DNA of 64,000 nt from Clostridiales bacterium UBA5888 (lineage in GTDB: Bacteria; Bacillota; Clostridia; Oscillospirales; Oscillospiraceae), in assembly GCA_002431965.1 (NCBI GenBank), contig DJEW01000011.1, positions 49,793-113,792 of the forward strand. Direction: 5' to 3'. The stretch's first letter is position 1. Each line of letters opens with the position of its first letter. The notes under the pieces are model-generated. The model did no database searches and was not told where the DNA came from. It saw only the letters and a list, made by a program, of their open reading frames with translations. This document shows, one piece after another, positions 1 through 7,229 of the stretch. A program made the position numbers and the translations under genes.

Positions 1-32
1 AATGACCGCAGGCGGGGTTTTGCAGTATGGGT

Positions 33-776
33 TTAATCAATATGCCCCGTGCGCAGCGTGGCGAACGGATCGCCGCCGTTGCTGACAAGGGAGGTGAAGT
101 TGAGGCTTGCATCCACATGCTCGCTCATCGCCTGACGCGCCAGCGCGGGCATGCGCATGCGTATCGCGGAGACGACGGAAATGTGGTTGTATTTCACGCT
201 CGGCATCCAGGGGTTTGTATCACTGCTGCGGTCGGAGATGAATTGCAGCATTGACGCCTGATACATCGTCAGCTTCGGCAGAAGCTGCTCATAGCACTGG
301 ATAATGTATGGGTTGCCGCAGGAGCGGACGATGAGCTGGTGAAAGGGCATGTCCGTGTCGCGCATGCCGTCAATGTCGCGCTTTATCACGCTGTCGCGGA
401 AAGCCTCGGCAAGCCCGGAAAGCTCATGCAGGGTGTCGTCGTCCGCGACGTGCGCGCAGATGGAGGCGGCCTCGCTCTCGATGGCTGTGCGCACGCGGTA
501 GAGACTGAGCATATCGTGCATGCTCAGCTCCAGCACGAAGCTGCCGCTCTGATTCGGGCGCTGCACGACAAAGCCAATCTCCGTCAGCTTGGCGATCGCC
601 TCCGCCACGGGGGTGCGGGATATGCCGAGGGATGCGGCGAGCTGGTTGACGTTGAGCTTTGCGCCCGGATTGATCTTGAGATTGATAATATCGTCGTAAA
701 GAAGCCGAGCCACAAGGTCGCGGAGCTTTGCGTCAGGATTTGCAGCCATGCTCTGCTTCAATCTGAATTGATCCAT
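33..776 (-). CDS. GntR-family transcriptional regulator with FCD domain
   Basis: A 247-residue DNA-binding regulator. Residues ~15-80 form a GntR winged helix (LRDLVARLLYDDIINLKINP, then SLGISRTPVAEAIAKL). Residues ~95-220 form an all-helical FCD ligand domain with the usual metal/ligand pattern (D then FHQLIVRSCGN). FadR/FCD regulators usually sense organic acids or sugar acids. No metabolic gene adjoins it, so the ligand is unknown. A GGAGG lies about 13 nt before the ATG, a rather long spacing. A strong promoter lies at 844-872, and an imperfect AT-rich palindrome (about 814-831) between promoter and start could be an autoregulatory operator. The family call is firm; the target is inference. 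Confidence 0.93.
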   Translation of the reverse strand: MDQFRLKQSMAANPDAKLRDLVARLLYDDIINLKINPGAKLNVNQLAASLGISRTPVAEAIAKLTEIGFVVQRPNQSGSFVLELSMHDMLSLYRVRTAIESEAASICAHVADDDTLHELSGLAEAFRDSVIKRDIDGMRDTDMPFHQLIVRSCGNPYIIQCYEQLLPKLTMYQASMLQFISDRSSDTNPWMPSVKYNHISVVSAIRMRMPALARQAMSEHVDASLNFTSLVSNGGDPFATLRTGHID

Positions 777-843
777 GGTTATGTTTTTCCTCCAAGCAGT
801 TGAAAGCTATTTGTTTAAATCAATTAAAACGCACTGCCATGAG

Positions 844-872
844 AATATACACCTATTCTGCGCCAAAGTCAA
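844..872 (-). promoter_or_regulatory. Sigma-70-type promoter of the GntR gene
   Basis: On the minus strand TTGACT (867-872) and TATATT (844-849) are separated by 17 bp. The -35 overlaps the stop codon of the upstream TraX-like gene, so the regulator has its own promoter. An imperfect palindrome GTTTAAATCAATTAAAAC (about 814-831) lies in the leader. Confidence 0.7.
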
Positions 873-1768
873 CGCGAAAGAAGAAAAGAAAATGCATAAA
901 ATATGCCAAGATGCACGGGATAGACAAGATAAAACCAGCGCATACGCGCGCCGAGCCGCCCGGAATAGAGCAGCACCGGCACGGCGGAGAGCATCGCAGC
1001 GAGCGCAAAAAACCAGCTTGACTGCATGAAGAGATATTCGCACACGCACCACAGTGCGATAACGCACGCCTGATAAGCCCGCCGCGAGCGCGCGAGGTAG
1101 AGCGAGGCGATGAGCGCAAGCCCCATATAGCCATAGTCTGCGCTTTCTTGCAGCAGCAGCACCGAAGCCGCAGCGGAAAGCAGCAGCATCAGCGCGCGCA
1201 GCACGGCATCGCGGCTGCCGCGCGCACGGCGGAGAGCGTCCAGCGCGGCGATGAGCGCAAGACCGTGGGCAAGCGTATAAAAAACGTTGAGCTTGCCGCC
1301 GAGCAGCGTAACGCCGCAGACCTCAAGGCGCACATAAGGCAGCATCAGCGCTGCGCACACCCACAGCAGCGACGGCTCGACCCGCCCGCGGCACGCAAAG
1401 ATGAGATACGCCGCGGCGATGAGCGCTGTCAGCGCCGCCGCGCCGACGCCCTTCTCCCCAAGCGACAGCACAAGACCGCCGCCCCGGAGCGCCTGCGCGC
1501 CGTAATTTGCGGCGGTGAACGCGAGACGGTACACCGGCTGGGATATGACGGCGAAAAGCGCGAGACGCGAGAAGTAGCGCCGGACGTCGCGCGTCCGGTC
1601 AAAGCCGTTGACGATCATAAAGGCGAAGATGGGGAAGGCAATGCGCCCGACGGCGCGCATGAAGACGTATCCCCCGCCGGCAAACTCCCCGGCGAGGAAG
1701 AGCGAGTATGCCGCATGGTCGATGAGCATGGAGACCACGGCGATAAGCTTGAGAACAAAGGCGCTCAT
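869..1768 (-). CDS. TraX-like integral membrane protein
   Basis: A 299-residue, very hydrophobic protein with about eight to ten membrane segments. It opens with FVLKLIAVVSMLIDHAAY and ends with YLVYPVHLGIFYAFSFLL. Both ends match the TraX family: an N-terminal LK-IA---M--DH signature and a C-terminal YP-HL motif. In F plasmids TraX acetylates pilin. The chromosomal Firmicute relatives are uncharacterised and probably membrane acyltransferases; that role is inference. It stands between a surface-protein gene upstream and the GntR gene downstream, all on the minus strand. An AAAGGA about 13 nt before the ATG is the only Shine-Dalgarno candidate. Confidence 0.85.
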   Translation of the reverse strand: MSAFVLKLIAVVSMLIDHAAYSLFLAGEFAGGGYVFMRAVGRIAFPIFAFMIVNGFDRTRDVRRYFSRLALFAVISQPVYRLAFTAANYGAQALRGGGLVLSLGEKGVGAAALTALIAAAYLIFACRGRVEPSLLWVCAALMLPYVRLEVCGVTLLGGKLNVFYTLAHGLALIAALDALRRARGSRDAVLRALMLLLSAAASVLLLQESADYGYMGLALIASLYLARSRRAYQACVIALWCVCEYLFMQSSWFFALAAMLSAVPVLLYSGRLGARMRWFYLVYPVHLGIFYAFSFLLSR

Positions 1769-1802
1769 GGCTTGTGAAGTCCTTTATCAGATGTGAATGT
1801 AC

Positions 1803-1836
1803 GGCAAAAAAGCGGCGTGAGAGCCGCTTTTTTGCC
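1803..1836 (-). terminator. Intrinsic terminator, probably of the Ig-like surface gene
   Basis: A perfect 14-bp stem GGCAAAAAAGCGGC with a 6-nt loop. The run of T in the distal arm is the U-tract. It lies just beyond the stop of the minus-strand gene ending at 1859. Confidence 0.85.
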
Positions 1837-1858
1837 GGTTATTTATATGCGGCGGCGC

Positions 1859-3580
1859 TTACCGGCGGTAATCGTCGTCACGATCGTCGTAATCATCGTC
1901 GTCGTAGTAGCTGCCGCGCGTGCCGGACTTCTTCTTGCCCCCGGCGTTCTTCAGCAGGAAGAACATGCCCACGCCGATAGCCGCCGCAGCGAGCACCATG
2001 GCGATGACCGGCAGCAGCACGCTCATCCCGAGACCGCTGCCGCCCTCGTCTTTGACTTCAGGACTGGGGGAGGGAGAGGAGATGGGCGCGGTGTAGGTGA
2101 CGGAGACGGGGGAAGAGTAGACGACCTTGCTGTCCTCCTTGCCGTCGCTCGTCCACACGCCGACATAGTAATACTTGCTGCCGGAGATGGTGTCGGGCAC
2201 GTAAGTGGCAGACTCCGCCCCGGGGATCTTCGTGCCGTTGGCGTTGCTGCTGACGTCGCTGCGATACCATTGATAGTGGATGGTCTCGCCCGCAGTGGCG
2301 GTGGCAGTGACGGAGAGCGTGGTGGTCTCGCCGTCGGAGAGGACGGCGCTGACCGGCTGCGAGGAGATCGTGGGCGCGGTGAGAGTGCCGCTGCTGTCGC
2401 CGGTGTTGGGGATGGAGCTTGCCGAGGGGGAGGCGGAGGGCTTTGCGGTGACGGCGGCGGCGGGGTTATAGGTCGGCTTCGGCGTACTCGCCGAGCCGGA
2501 GCCGGAGCCGGAGGACGATGCGCCGCGGACGTGGATGATAGCGCCGGTGGTGCACAGGAAGGTCTTCCCGTCCGCACCGATGAACTTGCACTCAACGCTC
2601 CACTCGTTCATGCTTGCGGGAATATTGGAGAGGACGAGCGTGTCGGTGTCCGCGCCGGAGACGGACAGACCTTTGCCAAAGTAGGACGCGGCCTCCTTGG
2701 CGGTGACGGTCTTGGTGGTGTCCTTGCTGACGATGCGCCACACGCGGCTGTAGGCGTTGTCCGCGCGAGCCACAAACGTGGCGGAGCCGCCGGCGTCAAC
2801 AGTCTCGCCGGTGGGGTTCTTTGTGATTTTCAGCGCGCCGCCGTTGATGACGGAGCCGCCGCCGTTATAGCTGATGTACACAACGTTGGAGTATACAGCA
2901 GAGCTGAACTGAGCGCCGTTATACGCCTTGACGCCGACAAAATAATACGTCGTGCCGGAGAGCGCGGCGGGGGGCGTGTAGCTGCTGCCGGTCGCGCCGC
3001 TTATCTCGACCGCGTTTGCGCCGTTGCTGTTTGAGCTTTTGAACCACTGGTAGTACAGACTCACGCCGTTGCCGAGATTGGGGCAGGCGGCGCTGACGGT
3101 GAGCGTGGCGGTCTGCCCGGAGGCGAGATTCACCGAGGAGGGCTGCGCGGTGATGGTGGGCGCGGAAACGCCGGAGGGCGCTGCCGTCGGCGCGACGGTG
3201 GGCGCGGCGTTCACAACGACCGCGCATTTCACGGATGTGCCTTCGGCTTTCGTAACGCCGTTGACGGAGGCGGTCGCAACGCAGTAGACGATGCAGCTGC
3301 CAGTCGGGGTGAACGTATAAGTGTTGCTGCCGGTGGCGGCGGCGGTGTTGTCGGTGACCCATGTGTAGGTGATCGAAGCGTCCGCAACGTTTCCAAGCAC
3401 AGCATTGACACTGAGCGTGACCGATTGCCCGGCGGTAACGGTGACGCTGGAATCAAGATTTTTCGTGAAGGTTATCGGCACGCCGGCAGTGCCGTCCGCA
3501 AAGGCGGAGGCGGACAGGGAAAAGACCAGCACAATGGCGAGCGCCAGACTCATAATTATCCGCAGATATTTCTTTTTCAT
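1859..3580 (-). CDS. Secreted, membrane-anchored Ig-like repeat surface protein
   Basis: 573 residues, exported. Residues 1-28 are a typical signal peptide (MKKKYLRIIM, hydrophobic core, ASAFA). Two ~96-residue Ig-like repeats (about 141-238 and 402-497) share TI--QP opening, YYQW/HYQW core and a YYFVGV/YYYVGV strand. Another Ig-like region lies near 30-124. Pro/Ser-rich linkers follow, then a single membrane helix (519-543) and a Lys-then-Asp/Tyr-rich tail ending DDDDYDDRDDDYRR. An internal IPNTGD at 390-395 resembles a sortase motif but is not followed by a membrane helix. The likely role is cell-surface adhesion or matrix binding (inference). GGAGG precedes the ATG by 7 nt. Confidence 0.85.
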   Translation of the reverse strand: MKKKYLRIIMSLALAIVLVFSLSASAFADGTAGVPITFTKNLDSSVTVTAGQSVTLSVNAVLGNVADASITYTWVTDNTAAATGSNTYTFTPTGSCIVYCVATASVNGVTKAEGTSVKCAVVVNAAPTVAPTAAPSGVSAPTITAQPSSVNLASGQTATLTVSAACPNLGNGVSLYYQWFKSSNSNGANAVEISGATGSSYTPPAALSGTTYYFVGVKAYNGAQFSSAVYSNVVYISYNGGGSVINGGALKITKNPTGETVDAGGSATFVARADNAYSRVWRIVSKDTTKTVTAKEAASYFGKGLSVSGADTDTLVLSNIPASMNEWSVECKFIGADGKTFLCTTGAIIHVRGASSSGSGSGSASTPKPTYNPAAAVTAKPSASPSASSIPNTGDSSGTLTAPTISSQPVSAVLSDGETTTLSVTATATAGETIHYQWYRSDVSSNANGTKIPGAESATYVPDTISGSKYYYVGVWTSDGKEDSKVVYSSPVSVTYTAPISSPSPSPEVKDEGGSGLGMSVLLPVIAMVLAAAAIGVGMFFLLKNAGGKKKSGTRGSYYDDDDYDDRDDDYRR

Positions 3581-3640
3581 AATGATCCTCCATAACTGAC
3601 TTTCGCGCGGTATTGACGCTATTCATCAGGGTTACATAAT

Positions 3641-3669
3641 ATTATACATGATATGTCATGCAAATGCAA
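3641..3669 (-). promoter_or_regulatory. Promoter of the Ig-like surface gene
   Basis: A minus-strand TATAAT (3641-3646) lies 17 bp downstream of TTGCAT (3664-3669). The start codon is about 60 nt further on. Confidence 0.55.
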
Positions 3670-3763
3670 CAGCGGTTAGCGGAAAAGAGACGCTTTTCCT
3701 CAACTGTGACATAAGACGCAGGCGGTGCAAAAAGGTTTCATTATATTGCAAATAAAATCGGGA

Positions 3764-3910
3764 ATAAAAATTTGCGGTCATTCAGACCGCAATGTTTTAT
3801 GCAATGCTCCAGATAAGACGCGGAACCAGCCGCTCCGCCAAGTGATCGGGTTCCCGGGTTTTCCTTTGAACATATGAACTTGGGCTGAACCGCTTATCGG
3901 CAGCGCCTCT
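3764..3910 (-). ncRNA. Candidate structured small RNA, related to the antisense RNAs at 6.4-7.4 kb
   Basis: A ~147-nt minus-strand transcript is inferred. TATAAT lies at 3917-3922, and a TTGACA (3937-3942) only 14 bp upstream is shorter spaced than usual. A perfect 8-bp terminator stem (3772-3792) is followed on the minus strand by ATTTTTATT. The ends pair (GAGGCGC with GCGTCTT), giving a long rod with an internal bubble. The first 35 nt (GGCGCTGC, AAGCGGTT, AGCCCAA) match the start of the antisense RNA at 7375. No ORF is plausible. The alternatives are an orphan antitoxin RNA or a 6S-like RNA; the sequence alone does not decide. Confidence 0.55.
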
Positions 3911-3954
3911 ATATCTATTATAACACAGTTCTGATTTGTCAATGCTTATAAAAT

Positions 3955-3982
3955 CACCTCTGCGGTATTTGCCGCAGAGGTG
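3955..3982 (-). terminator. Terminator hairpin downstream of the BIG2 surface gene
   Basis: CACCTCTGCGG is paired with CCGCAGAGGTG across a 6-nt loop, followed on the minus strand by ATTTTATAAG. It lies 22 nt past the stop at 4004. Confidence 0.65.
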
Positions 3983-4003
3983 AAGCCGTATTATGCGGGG
4001 GTA

Positions 4004-5947
4004 TCAGCCCCTGTTGGCTTTGCGGCGCCTGCAGATGACCACTGCCGCGCCCGCGCCCACGGCGCTCACCGCGAGCAGAGCCGCCCACAGACCGAGGTTG
4101 GCGTCATCGCCGGTCTTGACGCCGTTGAAGCTGGAAGCCGTGCCCCAGGTGCGGAAGTACCCGGTTGCCGCCGCGGCGCGGCTGTCGCCGACGGTGATGG
4201 TGTGGGTGCTGTTCTTGGGATTGTTCTGGTTGACCATGTTGAGCAGGGACGGGGAGAGCGTGAGCCAGATCTCGCCGTCGCTCGAGCCGATGCAGGTGTA
4301 GTAAGAGGGGTTAACCATTATGCCGTCTATCCATACATTGCCGTTCCAGTTGTTGATATGGTCATTGACGAGGAAGCTGAGCGCGTCCCTGCCGTTCCAG
4401 ACGGAGTAGTTGCCGGCGACGATGGAGGGAGCGTAGGCAACCTTTACTTTCAGGTCTTCTGAGTAGGTAACGCCGTCGATGGTGCAGGCGGCGGTTATGG
4501 TGTAATCGCCGTTGAAGTTGCCGGTGACAACCGCCGTCCAGGCGTTGTTAATATAGTTACAGTTGGTGAGGTTGATAAGACCGTTGGAAGAAGTGGAGTC
4601 AGTAACGCTCCAGGTGACGGCTGAGTTGGCGATGAGACTATTGTCCTTGTAGACCTTTGCGTAAAGCGTCATGCTGCTGCCGCGCGCCGTGATGGTGTTG
4701 TTGGCGAGATTGCTGCTGACGTCGATCCTGACGGTGGCAGGCTTTGTGACAGTAACAGTGCAGGTTGCGTACTTGCCGCCGGCGGCGGCGGTAATGGTGG
4801 CAGTGCCCTCTTTTACGGCGGTCACTTTGCCGTTAGAGTCAACCGTGGCGACGGTGCTGTCGCTGGATGTCCACTTGACGGTTTTGCCGGTTGCATTGTC
4901 AGGCTTGACCGTGGCAGTCAACGTTTCGTTGCTGCCTGCGGCAATGGTAGTGGCGCTCTTGTTCAACGAGACAGATTCAACGGGAACAGAACTGACAGTT
5001 ATCTGGGCGGTGCCTGTAACGTTGCTCCCATCCTGCGCGGTGGCAGTGACGGTGATGGTGCTGCCAACATCGGCATCAGCTTTCACGGTTACAAGACCGT
5101 TAGGATCAACACTTGCTTTGCCAGATGTAATGCTCCAGTTTACACCTTTATTAGTAGCATTAACGGGAGTGACTGCGGCAGACATCTGAACCGTCCCGCT
5201 TGGAGCAACATTCGTAGTAGCAGGGCTGACGGTTATGCCGGTGACGGAAACCGCAGCGGCGGGGATGGTTACGATGTATGTGTCGTTCACAGTAGTGTCG
5301 AATTTGTCTGTAACAGTGACTGTTATGGTCGCAGTCTGCCCAACGGAGGTATCTTTGCTGGAATACGTAGTTGTTGCGCCTTCGGGATTAGCAAGGGTTA
5401 CTTTATCGCTGCTAGATGACCAAGAGTATGTCTTTATGTTAGAGCTAACATCTGTGCCATCAGCGGCTTTGGCAGTACAACTTAACGTATTATTATTATT
5501 GCAACTTATTTCTACAGAAGAAACGGGAGGTATGACTTTAGCCGTCACAGTATTACTATTCAGAGTTTCTTCATTGCTACTGCCTGTACTGCTATCGGTT
5601 GCCTTTGTCGCTGTTGCGGAAATCTCCTGACCGTCTTTAATTTCACCAGCCTTCCAAGTTACATAAGTAGCTCCCTTTTTTGCGGTGTACGGTTTTTGAC
5701 TGCCATAAGACCATGTTATGGTATAATCATTTGCACTTGTTCCATTCGGAAATATAGCCTTTGCTGAAACTTGGTCGTTTGTAGAAAAAACGTCCTTGTC
5801 CAAAGAAATAGTAAACCCAGCAGTGTTGTTTTCACCGCCTGTTCCTGTTGTACTCCCTGCTTCCGTTGCATACGCTCCGGCGGAGCACAGCGCGAAGACC
5901 ATGCACACCAGAAGCAGCACGGAAATTGCTTTCTTCATAGTTTTCAT
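4004..5947 (-). CDS. BIG2-domain surface protein with sortase-like C-terminal anchor
   Basis: 647 residues. The start is the ATG at 5947, because GGGAGG lies 8 nt upstream and a signal peptide (MKTMKKAIS, core LLLVCMVFALC, AYA) follows; an ATG further upstream lacks both. Bacterial Ig-like group 2 domains are clearest at about 233-320 and 322-401 (NKSATTIAAGSNETLTATV, WTSSDSTVATVDSNGKVTAV). The N-terminal 40-230 is Thr/Ser-rich and also Ig-like. The C-terminus is VKTGDDANLG (610-619), a 19-residue hydrophobic helix and RRRK, the layout of a cell-wall sorting signal but with VKTGD in place of LPXTG. Probably surface-displayed. The first ~250 codons are more AT-rich than the rest. Confidence 0.85.
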   Translation of the reverse strand: MKTMKKAISVLLLVCMVFALCSAGAYATEAGSTTGTGGENNTAGFTISLDKDVFSTNDQVSAKAIFPNGTSANDYTITWSYGSQKPYTAKKGATYVTWKAGEIKDGQEISATATKATDSSTGSSNEETLNSNTVTAKVIPPVSSVEISCNNNNTLSCTAKAADGTDVSSNIKTYSWSSSSDKVTLANPEGATTTYSSKDTSVGQTATITVTVTDKFDTTVNDTYIVTIPAAAVSVTGITVSPATTNVAPSGTVQMSAAVTPVNATNKGVNWSITSGKASVDPNGLVTVKADADVGSTITVTATAQDGSNVTGTAQITVSSVPVESVSLNKSATTIAAGSNETLTATVKPDNATGKTVKWTSSDSTVATVDSNGKVTAVKEGTATITAAAGGKYATCTVTVTKPATVRIDVSSNLANNTITARGSSMTLYAKVYKDNSLIANSAVTWSVTDSTSSNGLINLTNCNYINNAWTAVVTGNFNGDYTITAACTIDGVTYSEDLKVKVAYAPSIVAGNYSVWNGRDALSFLVNDHINNWNGNVWIDGIMVNPSYYTCIGSSDGEIWLTLSPSLLNMVNQNNPKNSTHTITVGDSRAAAATGYFRTWGTASSFNGVKTGDDANLGLWAALLAVSAVGAGAAVVICRRRKANRG

Positions 5948-6002
5948 ATTATCTTCCTCCCTGATTGAGGTTATTTGCAGCAGCGTGCTTTTACGCACCA
6001 AC

Positions 6003-6031
6003 AATATACCACACTTCTTGCGTAATGGCAA
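6003..6031 (-). promoter_or_regulatory. Promoter of the BIG2 surface gene
   Basis: A minus-strand TTGCCA (6026-6031) and TATATT (6003-6008) are 17 bp apart. The start codon lies about 50 nt downstream. Confidence 0.65.
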
Positions 6032-6041
6032 CTAAATCATT

Positions 6042-6230
6042 ACAAAAAAGCTGCAATTTTTTATCGGCTTTTTTGTAAGCGCCGCCGTTTGTGCCGCCGC
6101 TGTGCCTTTCGGTTGATATGACGCGGGGTTTCCATAAATGTTCCCATGCTCGCGCGGTTTTTTCACAGGAAGTATATGGAGAATGAACCGCGCGCAGAAC
6201 CGGACAGACAGCCCTGATTTGCAATTGTAA
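6042..6230. other. Intergenic stretch with nothing recognised
   Basis: About 190 nt between the surface-gene promoter and the first tandem module. It holds A/T runs and the sequence CGCGCGG but no convincing ORF, promoter or terminator. Confidence 0.4.
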
Positions 6231-6237
6231 AATTATG

Positions 6238-6267
6238 TTGCTTTTTTGGCGCGGCGTGTGGTATTCT
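6238..6267 (+). promoter_or_regulatory. Module 1 small-ORF promoter and 5' hairpin
   Basis: TTGCTT (6238-6243) and TATTCT (6262-6267) have an 18-bp spacer. Directly downstream, GGTAC-ATATA-GTACC (6274-6288) would put a stable hairpin at the 5' end of the transcript, as in many stable toxin mRNAs. Confidence 0.6.
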
Positions 6268-6327
6268 GGGAACGGTACATATAGTACCCGGAGGACGCTG
6301 TATACAAACGCAGCAGGCGGGATGCCA

Positions 6328-6346
6328 CACCACCCGAAAGGGGGTG
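6328..6346 (+). promoter_or_regulatory. Module 1 Shine-Dalgarno-sequestering hairpin
   Basis: CACCACCC (6328-6335), a GAAA tetraloop and GGGGGTG (6340-6346) pair directly. The right arm is the ribosome site for the ATG at 6352, so initiation should be blocked in the folded mRNA. Confidence 0.65.
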
Positions 6347-6351
6347 AGACA

Positions 6352-6435
6352 ATGCCTATCGTCATTACGTTACATATCTTCGGATTTACAGTAACTGTGA
6401 GGATAAAGCGAGACCGCCACTTGTGCAAGAAGTGA
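6352..6435 (+). CDS. 27-residue hydrophobic/basic peptide, candidate type I toxin (module 1)
   Basis: The peptide begins MPIVITLHIFGFTVTV and ends RIKRDRHLCKK: about 15 apolar residues then a basic tail. That is the general build of membrane-acting type I toxins such as AapA or Ibs, though no homology is claimed. GGGGGTG lies 5 nt before the ATG inside a closed hairpin. The TGA stop sits in the 3' terminator stem. Reality is supported by module 2, which encodes 24 of the same 27 residues, and by module 3, which keeps the length and the RxRH ending with a different sequence. The toxin role is inference from architecture. Confidence 0.7.
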   Translation: MPIVITLHIFGFTVTVRIKRDRHLCKK

Positions 6436-6450
6436 CGGTCAAGTTTAGAT
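6412..6450 (+). terminator. Module 1 terminator overlapping the stop codon
   Basis: GACCG-C-CACTT pairs with AAGTG-A-CGGTC (6412-6440), followed by AAGTTTAGAT. The TGA at 6433 lies in the distal arm. Read on the minus strand, the same stem could end the antisense RNA, though its T-tract is poor there. Confidence 0.6.
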
Positions 6451-6502
6451 AAAATTTGACATAAAACTTTGAGCATTCCGCTTGTTGCGGCGTCCTCTGT
6501 TT
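6412..6502 (-). ncRNA. Module 1 antisense RNA (candidate antitoxin)
   Basis: Transcription from the minus-strand promoter at 6509-6537 would start near 6502 and run into the 3' end of the small-ORF mRNA. Its 5' end carries a short hairpin CCGC-AACAA-GCGG (within GACGCCGCAACAAGCGG), shared with module 2 and, in variant form, with module 3 and the 3.8-kb RNA. The 3' end is uncertain: it may stop at the shared hairpin or read through the ORF. Confidence 0.55.
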
Positions 6503-6508
6503 ACTCAT

Positions 6509-6537
6509 ATTATAGCGCCCGGTTTGAAATCTGTCAA
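6509..6537 (-). promoter_or_regulatory. Module 1 antisense promoter, perfect consensus
   Basis: On the minus strand TTGACA (6532-6537), 17 bp, TATAAT (6509-6514). The -35 lies inside a GCCCGG...CCGGGC inverted repeat. Read on the plus strand, that repeat followed by CTTTTTT could be a second terminator. Confidence 0.8.
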
Positions 6538-6560
6538 GCCGGGCGCTGTGCTTTTTTACA

Positions 6561-6615
6561 ACCCTCATCCGCTCCGGTGCACGCACCGGAGCACCTTCCC
6601 CCAGGGGGGAAGGCT
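6561..6615. repeat. REP-like palindromic repeat, copy 1
   Basis: ACCCTCATCC is followed by a perfect 10-bp palindrome (GCTCCGGTGC, AC loop) and then CCTTCCCC/GGGGAAGG. Two adjacent hairpins recur in each module. The block resembles the double-hairpin intergenic repeats common in gut Clostridia (from memory). Confidence 0.75.
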
Positions 6616-6650
6616 TTGGCTTGCTGAGATACTGGCATGGTAGAATTATG

Positions 6651-6679
6651 TTGCTTTTTGCCGCACCGCGTGGTATTCT
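6651..6679 (+). promoter_or_regulatory. Module 2 small-ORF promoter
   Basis: TTGCTT (6651-6656), 17 bp, TATTCT (6674-6679). The hairpin GGTAC-ATATA-GTACC follows at 6686-6700. Confidence 0.6.
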
Positions 6680-6739
6680 GGGAACGGTACATATAGTACC
6701 GGGAGGACGCTGTATACAAACGCAGCAGGCGGGATGCCA

Positions 6740-6758
6740 CACCACCCGAAAGGGGGTG
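6740..6758 (+). promoter_or_regulatory. Module 2 Shine-Dalgarno-sequestering hairpin
   Basis: Same CACCACCC-GAAA-GGGGGTG stem-loop as module 1, placed 6-24 nt before the ATG at 6764. Confidence 0.65.
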
Positions 6759-6763
6759 AGACA

Positions 6764-6847
6764 ATGCCTATCGTCATTACGTTACATATCTTCGGATTTA
6801 CAGTAACTGTGAGGATAAAGCGAGACCGCCACTTAAGCCACAAGTGA
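6764..6847 (+). CDS. 27-residue candidate type I toxin peptide (module 2)
   Basis: Starts MPIVITLHIFGFTVTV and ends RIKRDRHLSHK. It differs from module 1 only in the last few residues (LSHK for LCKK), where the DNA forms the terminator loop. The same length, ribosome site and stop-in-hairpin are kept. The near identity points to a recent tandem duplication. Function inferred as for module 1. Confidence 0.7.
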   Translation: MPIVITLHIFGFTVTVRIKRDRHLSHK

Positions 6848-6860
6848 CGGTCTTGTTTGG
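6824..6860 (+). terminator. Module 2 terminator overlapping the stop codon
   Basis: GACCG-C-CACTT pairs with AAGTG-A-CGGTC (6824-6852), followed by TTGTTTGG. The loop differs from module 1 while the stem is unchanged. Confidence 0.6.
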
Positions 6861-6918
6861 GATAAACCTGAACTCTCCATAGCTAAGGGCTTTCCGCTTG
6901 TTGCGGCGTCCTCTGTTT
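6824..6918 (-). ncRNA. Module 2 antisense RNA (candidate antitoxin)
   Basis: Start near 6918 from the promoter at 6925-6953. The 5' end reads GACGCCGCAACAAGCGGAA then AGCCC, the conserved hairpin of this RNA family. The middle of the RNA has diverged from module 1, which could give pair specificity. The 3' end is not defined by sequence. Confidence 0.55.
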
Positions 6919-6924
6919 ACTCAT

Positions 6925-6953
6925 ATTATAGCGCCCGGTTTGGAATCTGTCAA
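6925..6953 (-). promoter_or_regulatory. Module 2 antisense promoter, perfect consensus
   Basis: On the minus strand TTGACA (6948-6953), 17 bp, TATAAT (6925-6930), again with the -35 inside a GCCCGG/CCGGGC inverted repeat. Confidence 0.8.
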
Positions 6954-6976
6954 GCCGGGCGTTATGGTTTTTAACA

Positions 6977-7032
6977 ACCCTCATCCGCTCCGGTGTGCGC
7001 ACCGGAGCACCTTCCCCCACTGGGGGGAGGCT
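6977..7032. repeat. REP-like palindromic repeat, copy 2
   Basis: Same ACCCTCATCC plus palindrome plus CTTCCCCC/GGGGGGAG block as copy 1. The central dinucleotide of the palindrome is changed but pairing is kept. Confidence 0.75.
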
Positions 7033-7067
7033 TTGGCTTGCTGAGATACTGGCATGGTAGAATTATG

Positions 7068-7096
7068 TTGCTTTTTGCCGCACCGCGTGGTATTCT
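7068..7096 (+). promoter_or_regulatory. Module 3 small-ORF promoter
   Basis: TTGCTT (7068-7073), 17 bp, TATTCT (7091-7096), with the GGTAC-ATATA-GTACC hairpin at 7103-7117. The leader that follows is unlike modules 1 and 2 and adds two perfect hairpins (CCAAATC/GATTTGG at 7152-7168 and TACCGC/GCGGTA at 7183-7197). Confidence 0.6.
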
Positions 7097-7205
7097 GGGA
7101 ACGGTACATATAGTACCGGGGTGCTGCACAACGGCAGGCGTAAGCGAGCGTCCAAATCTTTGATTTGGTCAACGCGAACTTATACCGCAGAGCGGTAGCT
7201 AGTCA

Positions 7206-7224
7206 CATCTCCGTAAAGGAGGTG
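7206..7224 (+). promoter_or_regulatory. Module 3 Shine-Dalgarno-sequestering hairpin
   Basis: CATCTCC (7206-7212), loop GTAAA, GGAGGTG (7218-7224). The primary sequence is unlike modules 1 and 2 but makes the same fold over the ribosome site of the ATG at 7230: compensatory conservation of structure. Confidence 0.7.
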
Positions 7225-7229
7225 AGATT

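Noticed and set aside
2404..2421. IPNTGD motif in the Ig-like protein as a cell-wall anchor
   Set aside because: It is internal (residues 390-395) and followed by an Ig-like domain, not by a membrane helix and basic tail. The real anchor is the C-terminal helix.
5991..6843. Minus-strand ORFs of 119-161 codons across modules 1 and 2
   Set aside because: They read the toxin-module repeats backwards, lack ribosome sites, cross terminators and promoters, and exist only because the repeat is duplicated.
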